A stretch of DNA of 64,000 nt from Cyanobium gracile PCC 6307 (GTDB lineage Bacteria > Cyanobacteriota > Cyanobacteriia > PCC-6307 > Cyanobiaceae): assembly GCF_000316515.1 (NCBI RefSeq), contig NC_019675.1:2753964-2817963 (forward strand), given 5' to 3'. The notes beneath the pieces are model-generated. The model had not been told where the DNA came from, searched no databases, and saw nothing but the letters and a program-made list of their open reading frames with translations. This document shows positions 8,267-16,287 of the stretch, in pieces (the first letter of the stretch is position 1; the number at the start of each line of letters is the position of its first letter). The position numbers were made by a program, and so were the translations under genes.

Positions 8267-8989
8267 TCAGGGCTCCAGCAGTCCCCTCCGATGCAGGGGC
8301 TCGAGATTCGCCAGCCGCAGCCCTTCCGCCGTCTCGACGATGGTTCCCCGGGAGCGGAGCTGGGTGAGGATCCGGGAGGTCGTGCCTCGGGCCAGCCCGG
8401 CGATGGCGGCGATCTCCGTCTGCTTCAGGTCGGGAATCGGGGCGAGCGGATCGTTGCCGTAGCCGCTGCAGTAGGCCAGCTCCAGCAGGGTGGCCAGGAC
8501 GCGGGTGGAGGCATCCTCGCCCCGCAGGCTGAAGCGGCGTCCCAGGCAGAGCAGTCGCCTGGCCTGCAGCCGGGCCATCTCGATGGCGAATCCCGTCGAG
8601 CGATCCAACTCGTCCTGGACCGTTTTCCAGCGCAGTTTCACCACCTCGAGCGGGGTGAGAGCCACCACATCGGCAGACCGCCGGCTGTTGCCGAGAAGCA
8701 TCGCCAGCTCTCCGAACATTTCTCCGGCGCCCATCAACGCGATCACCACCTCCTCCCCCTGAATCGTGAGGTGTCGAACCTTAACCACCCCTGAGCGGAT
8801 CAGGAACAATCCATCGTTCCAGTCACCCTCGAAGACCAGCTGATGCTGCGCTGGCACCTGCAGGGTCCTGTGTTCGCCGAGAAGACTCTCCAGCTGCTCG
8901 ATCTCCAGTCCCTCGAACAGGGGGAAGGACCTCAACTCACAAGCCTCGAAGCCTCCCATCTCCCTCCAACTATCCCGCCACCTTCCCAT
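8267..8989 (-). CDS. Crp/Fnr-family transcriptional regulator
   Basis: Cyclic-nucleotide-binding beta-roll (~22-130) followed by a dimerisation helix and a C-terminal winged HTH (~185-225). The phosphate-binding cassette keeps Gly93-Glu94-Leu95 and Arg104-Ser105-Ala106 with the same 10-residue Glu-Arg spacing as E. coli CRP, so cyclic nucleotide binding is plausible. The recognition helix LARGTTSRILTQL keeps both arginines aligned with CRP Arg180 and Arg185 but has Gly in place of Glu181. There are no Fnr-type cysteine ligands. The alternative start at ATG 8959 has a strong GGAGGGAG just upstream. It sits 90 bases ahead of the cyclase gene on the same strand and is divergent from the giant membrane gene, with a palindrome in the shared promoter region. 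Confidence 0.9.
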   Translation of the reverse strand: MGRWRDSWREMGGFEACELRSFPLFEGLEIEQLESLLGEHRTLQVPAQHQLVFEGDWNDGLFLIRSGVVKVRHLTIQGEEVVIALMGAGEMFGELAMLLGNSRRSADVVALTPLEVVKLRWKTVQDELDRSTGFAIEMARLQARRLLCLGRRFSLRGEDASTRVLATLLELAYCSGYGNDPLAPIPDLKQTEIAAIAGLARGTTSRILTQLRSRGTIVETAEGLRLANLEPLHRRGLLEP

Positions 8990-9002
8990 GGTTTGCCTGG
9001 CT

Positions 9003-9018
9003 TGTCATCCAGGTGACA
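9003..9018. promoter_or_regulatory. Putative Crp-family operator, TGTCA-N6-TGACA
   Basis: TGTCATCCAGGTGACA: 5-bp perfect arms with a 6-bp centre, the geometry of Crp-family sites (TGTGA-N6-TCACA in E. coli). It lies 13 bases upstream of the regulator's first ATG (8989) and 58 bases before the giant gene's ATG (9077), so it could serve autoregulation and the divergent gene. A second copy with the same arms lies at 12779. The regulator assignment is inference. Confidence 0.6.
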
Positions 9019-9076
9019 GCGGGGTGGCAGCCATCTCCCAGCCAGAGGCGACGGGGATCAACACACACCGACAGCG

Positions 9077-12000
9077 ATGCCCGGACAGTGGCGGCAGTGC
9101 GTTGGCCTGCCTGTCATGACGTCCCTCGTCCCCAGTCACCGGCGTCGGTGGCCCGCGCCCGCTGGGACGGACGGGTGGATCGGCCACTGCTGGCCAGAGC
9201 TGCTGGCCCTGGTGGTGGCCGGGCTGCCTGGCCTGGCGACGCCCTGGCTGTTCGTGTTGTCTTCGCTGATCCGGCTCAGCTGGTGCTCGGCGGAGCTGCT
9301 GCACGGGACCGGCCATGCGCTGATGCGCGCCATGGTCGACAGCGACGGCGCCGCCCTGGCCGTGGTCAGCCTTCTGGAGCATCGCTCCCCCGGGGAGGTT
9401 CTGGGGAGCCTGTTGCCGCTGGGGCCGATCGGTCCGGGGGACGGCCGGGGGCGATCGCGGCCCTGGGTGGCGGTCGGGGACCCGACGCCCTGGCGGGTGC
9501 GACTGAAGGCCGGCGGCGGTCTGCTGTTCAACCTGCTGGCCCTCGCCCTGGCCTGGGGCGGCCTGGAGTTCTTCACCGCAGGGAGCCCCGCCCTCGTCCG
9601 TGCCCTGCTGGTCAGCGTGGCGGCGGCCAACGGCGCCCTGCTGCTGGCCTCCCGCACCGACTGGGAGGCGATCGGGAGCGGCCGGGCCGCCCGCTTTCAC
9701 TGCGGCCATTTCGGCTTCATCAGTGGTGCCGATCCATTGGTGCGGGGCGAGCTGTTGCCGCCGCCCGCCATCGATCGCTTCCGGACCATGGGCCTGGAGA
9801 TGGAGACCCGGGGAGCCCCCGCAGGCGCTGGTCTGGTGGTGGTGCGGGATCGGAGGGGCCGGATCGATGTCGTCGGACACGGAAGGATCAACCGCAAGCG
9901 CGGCCACCTCACCCGCTCGCTGGAGCGCGGCGTCCGCCGGGCCGGGCACCGGGCCCTGCGGACGGGCCGCCGACCCCTGCCCTCCGGGCTGATCGCAGCC
10001 TGGCAGTACGGCCCCGGCTCCAGCGGCCCCCCCGGGAACTTCGAGTCCCACTGGCAGCGCTGGTCCCCACCCCAGCGGCGCCGTCTCTGGTCCAGGTCCA
10101 TGGGACGCTGGGTGAGCGGCTGGCAGGCGGTTCAGCACCGCATCGCCCTCGAGGGCGAGTTCCACGGATTCAGCCTGTTCGGCACCGAAACGACCGTCCA
10201 GGGCCTGGGAACCTGGCTGCGGGTCGCCCTCCGCGGCGGCCCTCCGGCGACCGGGGCTGCGCCGACGGTGGCCGGACTGATGGATCTGCTGATCTGCCAG
10301 GGCGACTGGCTCGCCGCCGTGCGGCTGGCGTCCCTGCGGCTTCTGGCGGAGCCCGCCTCCGCCCCTGCCAGCGAGGCGTTCGCGCCCTGGGCCACCGGCT
10401 TCGAAGCCGCCTTCCAGGACCTGATCGCCTCCCGCCCTGATGCCTGCCTCGACCACCCCGCCGTGATCGAGGAACTGACCCTGCGGATCCTGCACCGACT
10501 CGATGCTGATCCCCTGCTGCGGCGTTACAGCTCCTCGCGGACCCAGCGATGGATCCGGGCGGCCATCGGGGCGTTCCTGCATCACGATCCCTTCGCCGCG
10601 GCCCGCCAGTTCCTGGCCTGTGCCCGGGGCCGTTTCGGGCTCGTCGTGATCTCTGCCACCTGGCCCGACCGGCTGGTTCTCTGCAGCCTGGGGCAGTCGA
10701 TCACCATCGGCGTCGACGGACCCGGTGCCGTGGCTCTCTACGCCACCGAGCCGGCGGCGGTGGATGCGGTGCTGGGGGGGCGACCCGGCTGCCACCGCAT
10801 CGACCTGGATCCGGTCGCCGGCGAGATCGCCGTTCTCTCCCCCACGGCCCTCACCATCCACTCGCTGTCGCAGGAGCGTGAACTGACCGCCGAGGAGATC
10901 CGTCGCCGCCGCCAGGCGTCCCGCGCCCGCCCCGGATCCGACGAGCCCCCACCCCGGGCTGGACGCGGGGGCCTGGATCCGGTGGGTGCGGACCTGGCGG
11001 CGATCCCCGGTCTGCTGTCCAGGATCCAGGACGACTGGATCCATCCCCTCTCGGCCAACCGCGCCAGCGCCCAGGCCCTGGCCCGGCTGCTGATCGCCAC
11101 GGCGATGCGGCTGGCCGAAAGGCAGGCGTTGCTCACGCGCGAAGGACTGGATCCGGCCCTGGCCCGATCCAGCCATGTGGATCTGCTGGTCACAGGCCTC
11201 GAGAACAACCTCTGGCTGGGGGCGCACTTCGCGCGGGATCTGGAGGGGCTCATGCCCCTGCTCCACGTCAAAGCGCTCTCCGCCAGCGCCGTTCTCCAGC
11301 ATCTGCACGGCGACGGGTCGTCCCTGAATCTGTCCCGCCAGTCGATCGTGCTGGTGCTCAGCGATTCCGGCCAGAGCACCCCCTGCCGCCAGGTGCTGGA
11401 TGCCTGCGACCGGCTGGTGCGCGAGGCCCTGATCGAGGACGTCTTCCTAATCATCGGCGACCCGGACAGCCTGCCGGCGTCTCCGCTGCCGGACCCCGAA
11501 GGCCCCGATGGCTCCGACCAGGCCCGCCGCCATCGGCTGTTCACCACGGCGGCCGGCCGCCGCACCTCCGAGGCGGCCACCGCCACGGTGGCGGCCATGC
11601 ACCAGACCCTCACCGAGCTGCTGTTCAGCCTCTGCCGCCAGGTCCAGCAGGCCTTCCCCGACCAGCGCCCCCTGGGGCTGCGGCTGCGACCGGAGGCGCT
11701 GCTGGCTCTCGAGACCATGGAGGACCAGCTTCTGGTCAACGATGTCCGCGAGATCATCGGTGCCGACGAGGGCGGGCAGCCCCGCCCCAGCGCCGTCTCC
11801 CGCCGGCTGGTGCAGGAAGGCAGGCGGTGGGCCTGGCATGTCCTGGAGACCCCGGCCGCCTGGCTGATCCACGCGCTTTACGTCATCGGCAGCCTGGGAT
11901 GGGGGATGCCCCTGTTCCGGGGCCTCACCCTCGCCCTGCTGCCGCTGGCCGGCCTGGTCGAAGGGGAGGGGATGGGTTCCCTGCTGCTGGCCCTGAGCCT

Positions 12001-12754
12001 GCCCGCCGATGTGGCCCTCTACGTCCTGGGTCCCTGGTGCTGGACCCTGGGCCTGAGGTTCCTTCAGGGGCGCCAGCCCCTGGCCCGTATCGGTCGGCGG
12101 AGCCTGGTGATCGGCGAGGCCGAGGGGCTGCACCAACTGCTCAGCCACTTCGTCAGCAAGCTCTTCGCCCTGAGCTATGGCCTCACGGCCGTCGATGTTC
12201 ATGGTGCGGATCCCGCCGATTCCCTCCCCCACGGCTACGCCCATCGGCTGGTGCGCGGCACCCTGCTGTTCCTGGGGGTTCCCGATGGCCGCTGCAGCCA
12301 GCGCCAGCGGGCCCACGCCGATGCGGTGATCGGGGCGGCACGGCAGGCCGAAGGCCTCCGTCACCTGGGTGCCGGTCCAGAGATCGTCGCCCTGAGTTCC
12401 GATCCCTGCATCACCGCCGAGCGCTTTCAGGCCGCCCTGGTGATCCCCAGCCCGATCCATGGGGGCTGCGGCAACGGCATCCGCCTCCCCAGCGACGATG
12501 GGATCGAGGCGATCCGGGAATCCCGCTTCGGATCCCTCCGGCGGCTGCTGGCCGCCTACGTGTTCTTCCATGCCATGGCCCACCGGGTGGCCACGGTCCC
12601 GGGGCTGGGCTTCGAGTGGTGGAGCTCCCAGAGCCGTCCGAAGCTGGCGCTGGCCGCCCCACCCCTGGCCCTCGCGGTCAGGCTCATCCGTGCCGAATCG
12701 GCGGCGATCGAGCCACCGCTGCGGGGCAGGCTGGTGCATCAGCTGCGCTGTTGA
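9077..12754 (+). CDS. Giant membrane protein: M50-like domain fused to a diverged GlmS-type amidotransferase/SIS protein
   Basis: 1225 residues, read by eye. Residues ~41-195: membrane helices with HGTGH (76-80, Glu of HExxH replaced by Gly), an Asn-containing helix GGGLLFNLL (~147-154) and Asp194, the layout of M50 site-2 proteases. Residues ~205-600: class II glutamine amidotransferase layout, with Cys209 in HCGHFGFISG (cf. CGIxGYIG of GlmS), TRGAPAGAG, GNFESHW, FGTETTVQGL and FGLVVISA...LGQSITIG. Residues ~655-855: first SIS domain with SDSGQST (762-768). Residues ~925-995: inserted membrane helices. Residues ~1008-1110: second SIS domain keeping Lys1028 and His1052 but with Ala at the GlmS Glu488 position. 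An alternative start is ATG 9116. Sugar amination is doubtful; the function is unknown. Divergent from the Crp-family gene. Confidence 0.65.
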   Translation: MPGQWRQCVGLPVMTSLVPSHRRRWPAPAGTDGWIGHCWPELLALVVAGLPGLATPWLFVLSSLIRLSWCSAELLHGTGHALMRAMVDSDGAALAVVSLLEHRSPGEVLGSLLPLGPIGPGDGRGRSRPWVAVGDPTPWRVRLKAGGGLLFNLLALALAWGGLEFFTAGSPALVRALLVSVAAANGALLLASRTDWEAIGSGRAARFHCGHFGFISGADPLVRGELLPPPAIDRFRTMGLEMETRGAPAGAGLVVVRDRRGRIDVVGHGRINRKRGHLTRSLERGVRRAGHRALRTGRRPLPSGLIAAWQYGPGSSGPPGNFESHWQRWSPPQRRRLWSRSMGRWVSGWQAVQHRIALEGEFHGFSLFGTETTVQGLGTWLRVALRGGPPATGAAPTVAGLMDLLICQGDWLAAVRLASLRLLAEPASAPASEAFAPWATGFEAAFQDLIASRPDACLDHPAVIEELTLRILHRLDADPLLRRYSSSRTQRWIRAAIGAFLHHDPFAAARQFLACARGRFGLVVISATWPDRLVLCSLGQSITIGVDGPGAVALYATEPAAVDAVLGGRPGCHRIDLDPVAGEIAVLSPTALTIHSLSQERELTAEEIRRRRQASRARPGSDEPPPRAGRGGLDPVGADLAAIPGLLSRIQDDWIHPLSANRASAQALARLLIATAMRLAERQALLTREGLDPALARSSHVDLLVTGLENNLWLGAHFARDLEGLMPLLHVKALSASAVLQHLHGDGSSLNLSRQSIVLVLSDSGQSTPCRQVLDACDRLVREALIEDVFLIIGDPDSLPASPLPDPEGPDGSDQARRHRLFTTAAGRRTSEAATATVAAMHQTLTELLFSLCRQVQQAFPDQRPLGLRLRPEALLALETMEDQLLVNDVREIIGADEGGQPRPSAVSRRLVQEGRRWAWHVLETPAAWLIHALYVIGSLGWGMPLFRGLTLALLPLAGLVEGEGMGSLLLALSLPADVALYVLGPWCWTLGLRFLQGRQPLARIGRRSLVIGEAEGLHQLLSHFVSKLFALSYGLTAVDVHGADPADSLPHGYAHRLVRGTLLFLGVPDGRCSQRQRAHADAVIGAARQAEGLRHLGAGPEIVALSSDPCITAERFQAALVIPSPIHGGCGNGIRLPSDDGIEAIRESRFGSLRRLLAAYVFFHAMAHRVATVPGLGFEWWSSQSRPKLALAAPPLALAVRLIRAESAAIEPPLRGRLVHQLRC

Positions 12755-12778
12755 GGATCGAGAGCTCGGTCATCGTGC

Positions 12779-12794
12779 TGTCATCGTGATGACA
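12779..12794. promoter_or_regulatory. Second putative Crp-family operator, TGTCATC-GT-GATGACA
   Basis: A 16-bp palindrome with 7-bp perfect arms that share TGTCAT and TGACA with the site at 9003. It lies in the 136-base gap between the giant gene and the haloperoxidase gene, about 97 bases before the haloperoxidase ATG. A direct repeat of the half-site TCATCGTG begins at 12770. No T-run follows, so it is unlikely to be a terminator. Confidence 0.6.
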
Positions 12795-12890
12795 CCCAGC
12801 CACCATCAACAGGACGGGATTGGGTGATCCCAGGCCCAGGTCGTTCCGGGATGCCTCCACACAATCAGGTGGCCCTTCACGGACAGAACC

Positions 12891-14348
12891 ATGACGGCAG
12901 GTGGCACCAGAACGCGCTTCTGGGTTGACATGAGCCTGGAGTGTGTTCGCCGGGACCACACCCATTCCCTGTCCTCCGGTGACCAGAGGGGCCCCTTCCT
13001 CACGGCTCGGGCCCTCGGCATGGCCCTGGCGGCCCTGCATGACGTCAGGTCCGTCGTCGCTGGCTCCGCCATGAAGTTGCTCAGCCTTCCCATCCCCGCC
13101 GGCCTGCTCCCCTTCCCCAGCCCGAAGGAGAGGGATCTGGCCGCCGCGGCCGCCTGTCATCAGGTGCTCCGGCTTCGCTATCCCAACCAGGCCTCCATGC
13201 TGGAGCGGGCCTGGCGCCAATGGCTCGACGACTTCGCCATGGGTCCGGCCAGGACGCCGGTGGAGATGGCCGGCAGGGCCTACGGCAAGGCCGTTCACCA
13301 GTTCGGCATCGACGACCTCAGCAAGGCGCGCGCCGCAGGCACGCCCGACGGCACGCCCTGCCACCACAAGCCGGCACCGACCCAGCCGACCCAGGGTTTT
13401 GCGGGGGCCGACTGGGGAAACGCCACACCACTGGCCGCGACCCGGGTGATGGATGTCCCGCCGCCCCCCGGTCGCTTCGACGCCGAGACCGTCGCCGCCC
13501 AGGGTGAGATCCACCACGCCACCGGCGATCCGGCCTTCCGCACCCTCGCCGAAGAGGTCATCGGCATCGCCTGGGCGTATGACGGCCCCCAGGAGCTCGG
13601 AACCCCACCCCGCCTCTATCTGCAGGTGGTGCTGACGGTGCTCGACGGCATCGAGAAACGCCATCCCGGCCAGCTCCAGGGGCTGGATGGACTGGCTGTC
13701 ATCGCTGGCGCTGCCGTGGCCATGGCCGATGCGGGCATTGATGCCTGGTACTACAAATACGCCCCGACCCCCAGGATGGGCCGTCCGGCGGTGGGGATCC
13801 GGGAGGCCGTTGTGGGGAAGGGGCTCGCCGAATCCAGCCGGTTGCCCCTGGGCCGTCCGGATGCCAACGCCACCGGGGCGGGTCTGACGCCCGATCTTCC
13901 CTCCTATCCCTCCGGCCACGCCACCCTCGGTGCGGCGGCCTTCCAACTGCTGCGCCTGTTCCTGGTGGCCCGGGGTGTGAGCAGCTTCGATCCAACCGGC
14001 AGCGGCCTGGATGATGTGCGCTTCGAATTCGTCTCCGATGAGTTCGATGGTCGGAACAGGGATCCCTGCATCCCGTGGCCGCGGGACCATCTCACCCTGA
14101 GTTACGGCAGCCTGTGGGAGGCGATGGTGGATAACGCGGTGAGCCGGGTCTACCTGGGTGTGCATCGGCTATGCGATGGCATCACCACCCGCCTTCCCGG
14201 CAGCGAGGATGATGTCATCGGTGTCCCGGCCACCCCCCGTGAACTGGGCCACATCGGTGGTGTGTGGCTGGGCGCCAAGATCGCCAATCAGATCGCCCGG
14301 AAGCTGGACATCCCGAACGCCACGATTGCCGCCTCCGGGATCGTCTGA
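12891..14348 (+). CDS. Vanadium-dependent haloperoxidase (PAP2/VHPO superfamily)
   Basis: 485 residues. The vanadate pocket is complete: Lys289 in YYKYAP, Arg298-Pro299 (MGRP), Ser341-Gly342-His343 in YPSGHAT, Arg419 and His425 in SRVYLGVH, with the 6-residue Arg-His spacing seen in chloro- and bromoperoxidases. The long N-terminal helical domain (~1-260) sets it apart from short PAP2 phosphatases. It should oxidise halide with hydrogen peroxide to hypohalous acid; bromide versus chloride preference cannot be read reliably. No clear signal peptide is visible (N-terminus TRTRFWVDMSLEC); ATG 12930 is an alternative start. The upstream palindrome suggests control with the giant membrane gene by the local Crp-family regulator. 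Confidence 0.88.
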   Translation: MTAGGTRTRFWVDMSLECVRRDHTHSLSSGDQRGPFLTARALGMALAALHDVRSVVAGSAMKLLSLPIPAGLLPFPSPKERDLAAAAACHQVLRLRYPNQASMLERAWRQWLDDFAMGPARTPVEMAGRAYGKAVHQFGIDDLSKARAAGTPDGTPCHHKPAPTQPTQGFAGADWGNATPLAATRVMDVPPPPGRFDAETVAAQGEIHHATGDPAFRTLAEEVIGIAWAYDGPQELGTPPRLYLQVVLTVLDGIEKRHPGQLQGLDGLAVIAGAAVAMADAGIDAWYYKYAPTPRMGRPAVGIREAVVGKGLAESSRLPLGRPDANATGAGLTPDLPSYPSGHATLGAAAFQLLRLFLVARGVSSFDPTGSGLDDVRFEFVSDEFDGRNRDPCIPWPRDHLTLSYGSLWEAMVDNAVSRVYLGVHRLCDGITTRLPGSEDDVIGVPATPRELGHIGGVWLGAKIANQIARKLDIPNATIAASGIV

Positions 14349-14362
14349 CCTCCGCTGGGCTT

Positions 14363-14408
14363 CTCTGAGTTCCTCTGAGCTCCTCTTTCTGAGCGCCTCT
14401 GAGCTCCT
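14363..14408. repeat. Short degenerate TCTGAG repeats in a 124-base gap
   Basis: CTCTGAG occurs three times and TTCTGAG once within 46 bases, and CCTCTGAGCTCCT occurs twice with a 24-base period. It lies just after the haloperoxidase stop and before the convergent speG stop. No hairpin with a T-run was seen. Confidence 0.6.
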
Positions 14409-14472
14409 CCAGGCGCTGGAGGGCGCCGTTCAGGCCCTCCCCGGTCGCCATCCGCGGCCGATGCGCTGGCCC

Positions 14473-15018
14473 TCAGTCCTTGGGCATTCTGGCCAGATAA
14501 TTCTCCTGAAGCATGTACATGCGTTTGACGTCCCGGTACTGGCCTTCGATGAAGAACTCACCCACCAGGTGGCCCTCTTCGACGAAGCCGCACTGCTGAT
14601 AGAGGTGCAGGGCCTTGGCGTTGTCAACGGCAACGGACAGGTAGATCTTGTGGAGATTCAGGATGGTGAAGGAGTAGTCGAGGGCTTTGTGGATGCAGAG
14701 GCGCGCGTAGCCCTTGCCCTGGTGCTCCGGGGCAATGATGATCTGAAATTCGGCCCGGCGGTGGATGTAGTCGATCTCGATCAGCTCCACCAGGCCGATC
14801 AGCTCCCTGGCCCCGTTCTCCACGGCCCGGTTCTCGACGACAAAGCGGCGCTCGGCATTGTCGTGGATGTGGCGGTTGTAGAGATCCTCCAGCTCATCGA
14901 ACGACTCGTAGGGTTCCTCGAACCAGTAGGCCATCACGCTGCGGTTGTTCACCTGATCGTGGATGAACCTCAGGTCGCCCCGCTCCAGGGCCCGCAGGGC
15001 CAGCTCTGATCGCGTCAC
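14473..15018 (-). CDS. speG: Spermidine N1-acetyltransferase (GNAT)
   Basis: 181 residues, collinear with E. coli SpeG (about 186). Near-identical stretches include YWFEEPYE, HIHDNAERRFVVE, HRRAEFQIII, the acetyl-CoA loop HQGKGYA, LNLHKIYLSV and EFFIEGQYRD. It transfers acetyl from acetyl-CoA to spermidine or spermine, lowering polyamine charge. The start is a GTG. It is convergent with the haloperoxidase gene and divergent from the aminotransferase gene. Such high likeness to proteobacterial SpeG in a cyanobacterium may reflect transfer. Confidence 0.9.
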   Translation of the reverse strand: MTRSELALRALERGDLRFIHDQVNNRSVMAYWFEEPYESFDELEDLYNRHIHDNAERRFVVENRAVENGARELIGLVELIEIDYIHRRAEFQIIIAPEHQGKGYARLCIHKALDYSFTILNLHKIYLSVAVDNAKALHLYQQCGFVEEGHLVGEFFIEGQYRDVKRMYMLQENYLARMPKD

Positions 15019-15095
15019 CGGATTCCAGTTCGACGTGCACAGACGGTAGGGCTGCGCTGCAGGATGGCAGTCGCAGCGATCTGAGCTCCGCCGCC

Positions 15096-16265
15096 GTGCC
15101 CAGCCCCACCCCTGGCGAGAGCCCGACCGTTCCCCCCTGCCCCCGGGCCCGGCCGGAGGTGGAGACCCTCACGGCCTACAGCGCCCCCCTGGAGGGGCGC
15201 CGCGGTCTGCTGCGGCTCGATTTCAACGAGAACACCGTCGGCCCCAGTCCGCAGGTGGTGGAGGCGATCCGCGCCATCCCGGCCGATCACTACGCCATCT
15301 ATCCGGAGTACGACGGCCTGCGGGAGGCGGTGGTGCGCTCGCTCGGGGGCCTGGGCCTGACGCCGGGCCACATCGGCCTGTTCAACGGCGTGGATGCCGC
15401 CATCCATGCCGTCTTCCAGGCCTTCGGAGCGCCGGGCGACCGCCTGCTGACCACCAGCCCCACCTTCGGCTACTACACCCCCTGTGCCCGCATGCAGGGC
15501 ATGGTGATCGAGGCGATTCCCTACCGCCTGCCGGATTTCGTCTTCCCGTTCGAGGCGATCCGGGCGGCCCTGGAGGCCCCGGGAACGGCGGCGGGTGCCC
15601 CACGGATCCTGCTGATCTGCAACCCGAACAACCCCACCGGCACCCGGCTGGAGCCCGAGCGGATTCTGGAGCTGGCGGCGGCGGCGCCGGACACCCTGGT
15701 CGTGGTGGATGAGCTCTACGAGGCCTTCACCGGCGACAGCGTGCTGCCGCCCCTGCTGGCGGGGGCGGAGGGAGCGGCGGGGAAGGCCGACCCGTTCGCC
15801 GCCGTTCCCAATCTGCTGGTGCTGCGCTCCCTGGCCAAGACGGCCGGCCTGGCGGGCCTGCGCATCGGCTTCGCCATCGGCGCTCCGGCGCTGGTGGAGC
15901 GGGTGGGCCGGGTCTGCGGGCCCTATGACATCAACAGCTTCGCGGTCACCGCCGCCCATGCCGCCCTGGCCGACCAGGCCTATGTGGACGGTTACGTGGC
16001 CGAGGTGCTGCGCGCCCGCGACCGGCTTGTGGCCCAGCTGCGCCAGTCGGGCGTGCGCCACCATGCCGCCGGCGGCAACTACCTGCTGCTCTGGCCCCGC
16101 CGGCCGGCCGCGGCGGTGGAGGCCGACCTGCGCCAGGCCGGCATCCTCGTGCGCTCGATGGCCGGCAAGGCGCTGATCGACGGCTCCCTGCGGGTCAGCC
16201 TCGGCACCGGCGCCCAGATGGAGCGCTTCTGGGAGGCCTACCGCCGGATCGACGGCCTGGGGTGA
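15096..16265 (+). CDS. hisC: Histidinol-phosphate aminotransferase-like class I/II aminotransferase
   Basis: PLP enzyme of fold type I. N-terminal RLDFNENTVGPSP, the CNPNNPTGT motif, VVVDELYEAF and the lysine in RSLAKTAGLAGLRIG are all hallmarks of HisC. It would convert imidazole-acetol phosphate and glutamate to histidinol phosphate. 389 residues from a GTG; the first ~20 are proline-rich and may not all be translated. No histidine operon surrounds it, and cyanobacteria often hold more than one HisC-like gene, so an aromatic aminotransferase role is possible. Confidence 0.8.
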   Translation: MPSPTPGESPTVPPCPRARPEVETLTAYSAPLEGRRGLLRLDFNENTVGPSPQVVEAIRAIPADHYAIYPEYDGLREAVVRSLGGLGLTPGHIGLFNGVDAAIHAVFQAFGAPGDRLLTTSPTFGYYTPCARMQGMVIEAIPYRLPDFVFPFEAIRAALEAPGTAAGAPRILLICNPNNPTGTRLEPERILELAAAAPDTLVVVDELYEAFTGDSVLPPLLAGAEGAAGKADPFAAVPNLLVLRSLAKTAGLAGLRIGFAIGAPALVERVGRVCGPYDINSFAVTAAHAALADQAYVDGYVAEVLRARDRLVAQLRQSGVRHHAAGGNYLLLWPRRPAAAVEADLRQAGILVRSMAGKALIDGSLRVSLGTGAQMERFWEAYRRIDGLG

Positions 16266-16287
16266 GGCGCGAGGGCCGCTGCCGGCC

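Noticed and set aside
9005-11308. Very long open frame antisense to the giant membrane gene
   Set aside because: Pro/Gly/Arg/Gln-rich composition typical of antisense reading in GC-rich DNA; the plus frame shows coherent domain motifs.
12779-12794. Palindrome as a transcription terminator of the giant gene
   Set aside because: No T-run follows, the loop would be only two bases, and the same motif occurs upstream of the gene where a terminator makes no sense.
14348-14472. CRISPR-like repeat array from the TCTGAG copies
   Set aside because: Units are 7-13 bases, unevenly spaced and without spacer-sized intervals.
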